Source: Rachycentron canadum (Eukaryota; Chordata; Actinopteri; Carangiformes; Rachycentridae). Taken from it: a stretch of 64,000 nt of DNA. Positions 61,001-64,000 of this stretch are shown here, piece by piece; the first letter of the stretch is position 1; every line of letters starts with the position of its first letter. The stretch spans positions 15,647,315-15,711,314 of the forward strand of contig CM076656.1 of NCBI GenBank assembly GCA_038496675.1. The letters run 5' to 3'. The notes beneath the pieces were generated by a model. That model did not search any database and was not told the origin of the DNA. It worked only from the letters and a program-made list of their open reading frames with translations. The position numbers were made by a program, and so were the translations under genes.

Positions 61001-64000
61001 ACAGTTAACTTGTTTCTGTCAATTATAGGTGTGGTGTTTCCCTACTACCCCCGTGAGGGGCGCTATAAGCTCAACTACCACCAGGCGGAGGACGCCTGCA
61101 AACAACAGGACGCCATCCTGGCCTCTCACTCTCAACTGCATAAGGTATCACACCTTATGCACAATCTGTCATGGTTAATGCAGCAAAAGGGAAGGCTGGA
61201 AATCACAGATCATGACTGACCAACTATTTAAAGTTATGTTACTTTAATTTATAGGCCTATATTTAGATGTAATAACATACTTGTATGCTACAACCCTGAA
61301 TCCTTCAACAGCTTTAGAGCAACAGCCAGTCTGAAATTAAGAATATGCATGAGACCGGACCAGAAATTTTACTGCTGGTCTGTTGTCCCATTTAAATATC
61401 ACTACACATGAAAGATCAGAGTAATGGAAGTATGTCAGAGGCGATAAACCTCATTTATTCTCCCCTAAATAATATCTTTAATTTTTCAGTATGACCCATC
61501 AACATTCATTATCTCCTTCCACAGGCCTGGCTGGAAGGACTAGACTGGTGTAACGCTGGATGGTTAGAGGATGGCTCAGTCCAGTACCCTATATCTCATC
61601 CCAGAGACCAGTGTGGCCGCAAGGACACCCCTGCCGGTGTTCGTAACTATGGCTACAGGCATAAGGAGGATGAGCGCTATGACGCATTCTGTTTCACTTC
61701 CAAGCTCAATGGTGAGAATCAGAGATATGTAGGTTGGGGCCTGCAGTTTTGTGTGCGTGCATGTGTGTATCTGAAGATCAAAAAACTTTGTGCTTGACTG
61801 TACACCTAAATGCAGACATCCAGCCCATTATCTTTGGCTCATGATTGGAAGGGAACAAGACACTAACGGAGCTGGATTGTTGTGATACTGTATAGAAAAA
61901 GGATGTATCATGAGTGTCGAACCGTGGGGAAATGCGGCCTATGTCTCTAATCTCTGCCTGTGATCTCACAGGCCTAAGGCCATTGGATTTAGATCAAGCT
62001 GTGTTGATTCAGCCTTGCTCAGGCCACAGTGTCCGCTGGGTGCCAAGCAATGCCTTTCATCTCCAAGTTCTTTGATTTACATCACATTCCCTCAGAGAGT
62101 CTGCAAGTATCTCTGTCACACATGCCACCTCCAGGTTCGTGAGCTCAAAAAAACTTTGAAAAGTGGGAGCATATGTGTCATAGGACATTTGCTTTCATGC
62201 TGATCATGCTGACAAAATTAATACCAGTCTCATATCTGCATGTTGAGTAGTCTTTGATAGTCTATAGTTGTATATATATATAGTTGCACTCAGCATGTGG
62301 TTAGCTAAGTGACTAAAAATGGCTGAAAGTGGTATTAATCGTATCATCCAACTCTTGGTAAGAAAGAAAATCCTAAAAAGTGGCATTACTTCTTTAAGAT
62401 ATTGACCATATTAGTGAGGCATAGTGTATCACTGGTTGATACATAATCCCCCCACTGTCTGCAATTTCCCCACGATGGGACAAATAAAGGAAATTTGGCT
62501 ATTTGTAAGTTTCTCTGCTCACGACTTGCGGGTAGCTAACGGAGGCGATTGCCGCTTGGTGAGAGCTTTGGCTATCTTTGTCTTTGTTATACAAGAGGTT
62601 ATAATATGTCCTCTGAGCAGCAGTACATCTTCAGGGTGGATTGGAGGTTATATTTAGTCACTGTCAGAGAGTGACAAGATGAGCTGGCTAGTGCACTAAC
62701 TTCAGAAGAAGAAATGGAGTGATAGAGAGCCAACACCTCTGGAGACCCCTCCTGGTGAGTACAAGGATGACGTTTGATGCTAGTACTCAAATTGTTTCTT
62801 CAAGAATGCTGACGTTGGCTACGTAGCAATGGCAAAACTTACACATGGCCTCTTTAGAAACTTCTTGTATATTATATATATATAAAAATAGATAGAAGAC
62901 AATGCTCTTCATTAAAATGGGGAACACATTTTGGGACAACCTAAACAGATATTCTTTTCCTCAGCAAAAAATAGATAGCATGACAGAAACCTTAAATGAT
63001 TGCTCATGGCTTCCCTTGTGTGTTAATTATTGTGGACAGTCTGTTGTGGGCAGGAGGTTTCAGCTGTGGTCGTGACCGATGCAGTGGCTCAGTCCAGCTG
63101 GAAGGTATTTACTGAATGTCCCCTGGGGAAATATGAGACAATATTCTGCCTCTCTAATAGCCACCAGTCACATAAACAAGCACAAAATCAATAGCTGAGC
63201 CGAGTGCGAAGCTGAGGTTGCGGACATGATTTTCATGTTAGTAATTGTGAGGAGAATTCTTGGTTTAGTTTCTTTTCCTGTGCTTCATTCGTAGGAGAAG
63301 CTATCTCGCTTCACCAAAACAATTCAACCAATCAGGACATCCATTTCCTTAACACTGCCAGGTGAAACATCTCCCCAAGGTGACGTGGAAGTAAAAATGG
63401 AAGCGTTTTAAAAGTAATGTGGAATGGCAGAGTGCTGTTCACTGGCTTTCGATTTTGAGCAGTTGCCCAGACAGTTGTTTGAATGAGTTGATATTCTGAA
63501 CACAATCAGGCGCAGAGGCAGGAAAACTGAGAATATCCACCCTCAGGGTTCAGCCTGTCTCTGCGGCTTCTCTCTCTCTCTCGCTTTCCTTTTGCCCTCC
63601 TGAACAATGCACTTGCTCTGTTTCTTTTCACCTTTTCACATGTTTTTACAACAAACATTCTCTCTTCTCCCTCTATATTCCCCCAGGTAAAGTGTACTTC
63701 CTCAAACGTTTCAAGAAGGTGAACTATGTGGAGGCAATGAAGGCTTGCATTCGAGATGACTCTGTGGTGGCCAAAGTGGGTCAACTGTATGCAGCATGGA
63801 AGTTCCAGCTTCTGGACCGCTGTGAAGCTGGTTGGCTGGAGGACGGTAGCATCCGTTACCCAATAGTCAACCCCCGTTCTCGCTGTGGAGGATCTCAGCC
63901 AGGCGTCCGACACCTGGGCTTCCCTGATAAAAAATTCCGTCTCTATGGGGTCTACTGTTTCCGCAAGACCAAGGATGAAAGAGCAGCTGCTACTGAAACG
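55052..64000 (+). CDS. hapln4: Hyaluronan and proteoglycan link protein 4 (3' end beyond window)
   Basis: Coding exons are 55052-55054 (ATG only), 56524-56656, 60293-60482, 60746-60918, 61029-61144, 61525-61711 and 63687 to the edge. All junctions are GT/AG with consistent phase, giving 372 residues so far; the family is about 400. Residues 14-29 form a signal peptide (MSFVLFILTSALSVTS). The link-protein motif GRRKVVHVLEDDTG follows. The Ig-V domain (about 50-165) has Cys in LPCRF and YECEV. Link module 1 starts after VVFPYYPREGRYKL and has Cys in DACK, DWCNAGW, DQCGR and AFCFT. Link module 2 starts at GKVYFLKRF and has Cys in KACI, DRCEAGW, SRCGG and YCF. The secreted protein stabilises hyaluronan-lectican complexes; HAPLN4 is the brain form, found at perineuronal nets. 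LDLEGVVFPY, RNYGYRH and ERYDAFCFTS match HAPLN4 best, and adjacency to tm6sf2 agrees. An in-frame TGA at 54986 precedes the start. No stop is reached by base 64000. Confidence 0.95.
55055..60292. other. hapln4 introns 1 and 2 around the signal-peptide exon
   Basis: Intron 1 (55055-56523) holds a T homopolymer at 55833-55850 and nothing else I recognise. Intron 2 (56657-60292) holds CA repeats at 58498-58523, an ACT tandem at 57835-57851 and the dispersed repeat at 59185-59370. No further exon is needed, because coding phase joins 56656 to 60293 exactly. Confidence 0.6.
59185..59370 (-). repeat. Dispersed teleost 'tacttaagtac' repeat, copy 2
   Basis: Read on the minus strand: AGTACTTAAGTACAATTTTG, GGTACCTGTACTTTACTTGA, TTCCATTTTATGCTTC and ATTTCAGAGGGAAATAC. 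This is the same family as the copy at 54.3 kb and in the same orientation, but more complete. Confidence 0.65.
62448..62492 (+). repeat. Possible 3' tail of an L2-type LINE
   Basis: GCAATTTCCCCACGATGGGA then CAAATAAAGGA resembles the shared 3' end of L2-like LINEs and partner SINEs in fish (GCAATTTCCC ... GGGATNAATAAAG, from memory). It is only about 45 bp long, in hapln4 intron 6. Confidence 0.4.

Noticed and set aside
63506..63913. 135-codon minus-strand frame
   Set aside because: It is the antisense shadow of hapln4 exon 7 and the preceding pyrimidine tract.
1..64000. CRISPR arrays, prokaryotic operons, integrated viruses
   Set aside because: No regularly spaced repeats, no Shine-Dalgarno-led gene clusters and no viral coding frames; the architecture is vertebrate throughout.

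Overview
The window is genomic DNA from a ray-finned (teleost) fish. Introns are kilobase-sized with GT/AG borders, GC is low outside one CpG-rich promoter, and there are many simple repeats and dispersed repeats of familiar teleost type. The protein-coding content is vertebrate. There is no sign of bacterial, viral or organellar genes, and almost all short open frames in the window are chance frames in introns or intergenic DNA.

Layout. (1) About 1-33.9 kb belongs to a minus-strand gene that I cannot name. A CpG-rich promoter with a probable noncoding first exon lies at about 33.6-33.9 kb. The start-codon exon is at 20707-20795, followed by two further exons at 19473-19561 and 12766-12892. 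These splice in one uninterrupted frame into a 99-residue Ser/Thr/Pro/Gln-rich N-terminus, and the rest lies beyond the left edge. (2) About 34-36.7 kb is an AT-rich intergenic spacer. (3) 36723-48093 is a complete ten-exon TM6SF2 gene on the plus strand (381 residues, EXPERA-type membrane protein of lipid export). (4) 48.1-54.9 kb is intergenic and holds eroded transposon fragments: a candidate hAT-type element, a candidate solo LTR and dispersed teleost repeats. (5) 55052 to the right edge is HAPLN4 on the plus strand, a brain link protein. It has a signal peptide, an Ig-V domain, Link module 1 and most or all of Link module 2. The coding sequence is still open at base 64000.

TM6SF2 followed by HAPLN4 on the same strand is the order I recall from human 19p13.11, so this is very probably the orthologous fish segment. 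The gene beyond TM6SF2 differs: in human it is the co-oriented SUGP1, while here it is a divergent gene of unknown identity. The two named genes are neighbours by ancestry and do not share a pathway. TM6SF2 acts in lipoprotein lipidation in liver and gut, and HAPLN4 stabilises hyaluronan-lectican matrix in perineuronal nets.

I found no clearly new biological system. The best leads are the unidentified minus-strand gene, the HAPLN4 start codon placed exactly at an exon end, and several strong DNA-structure signals (a G-quadruplex block, perfect palindromes, a hairpin MITE) inside the introns of the unidentified gene.
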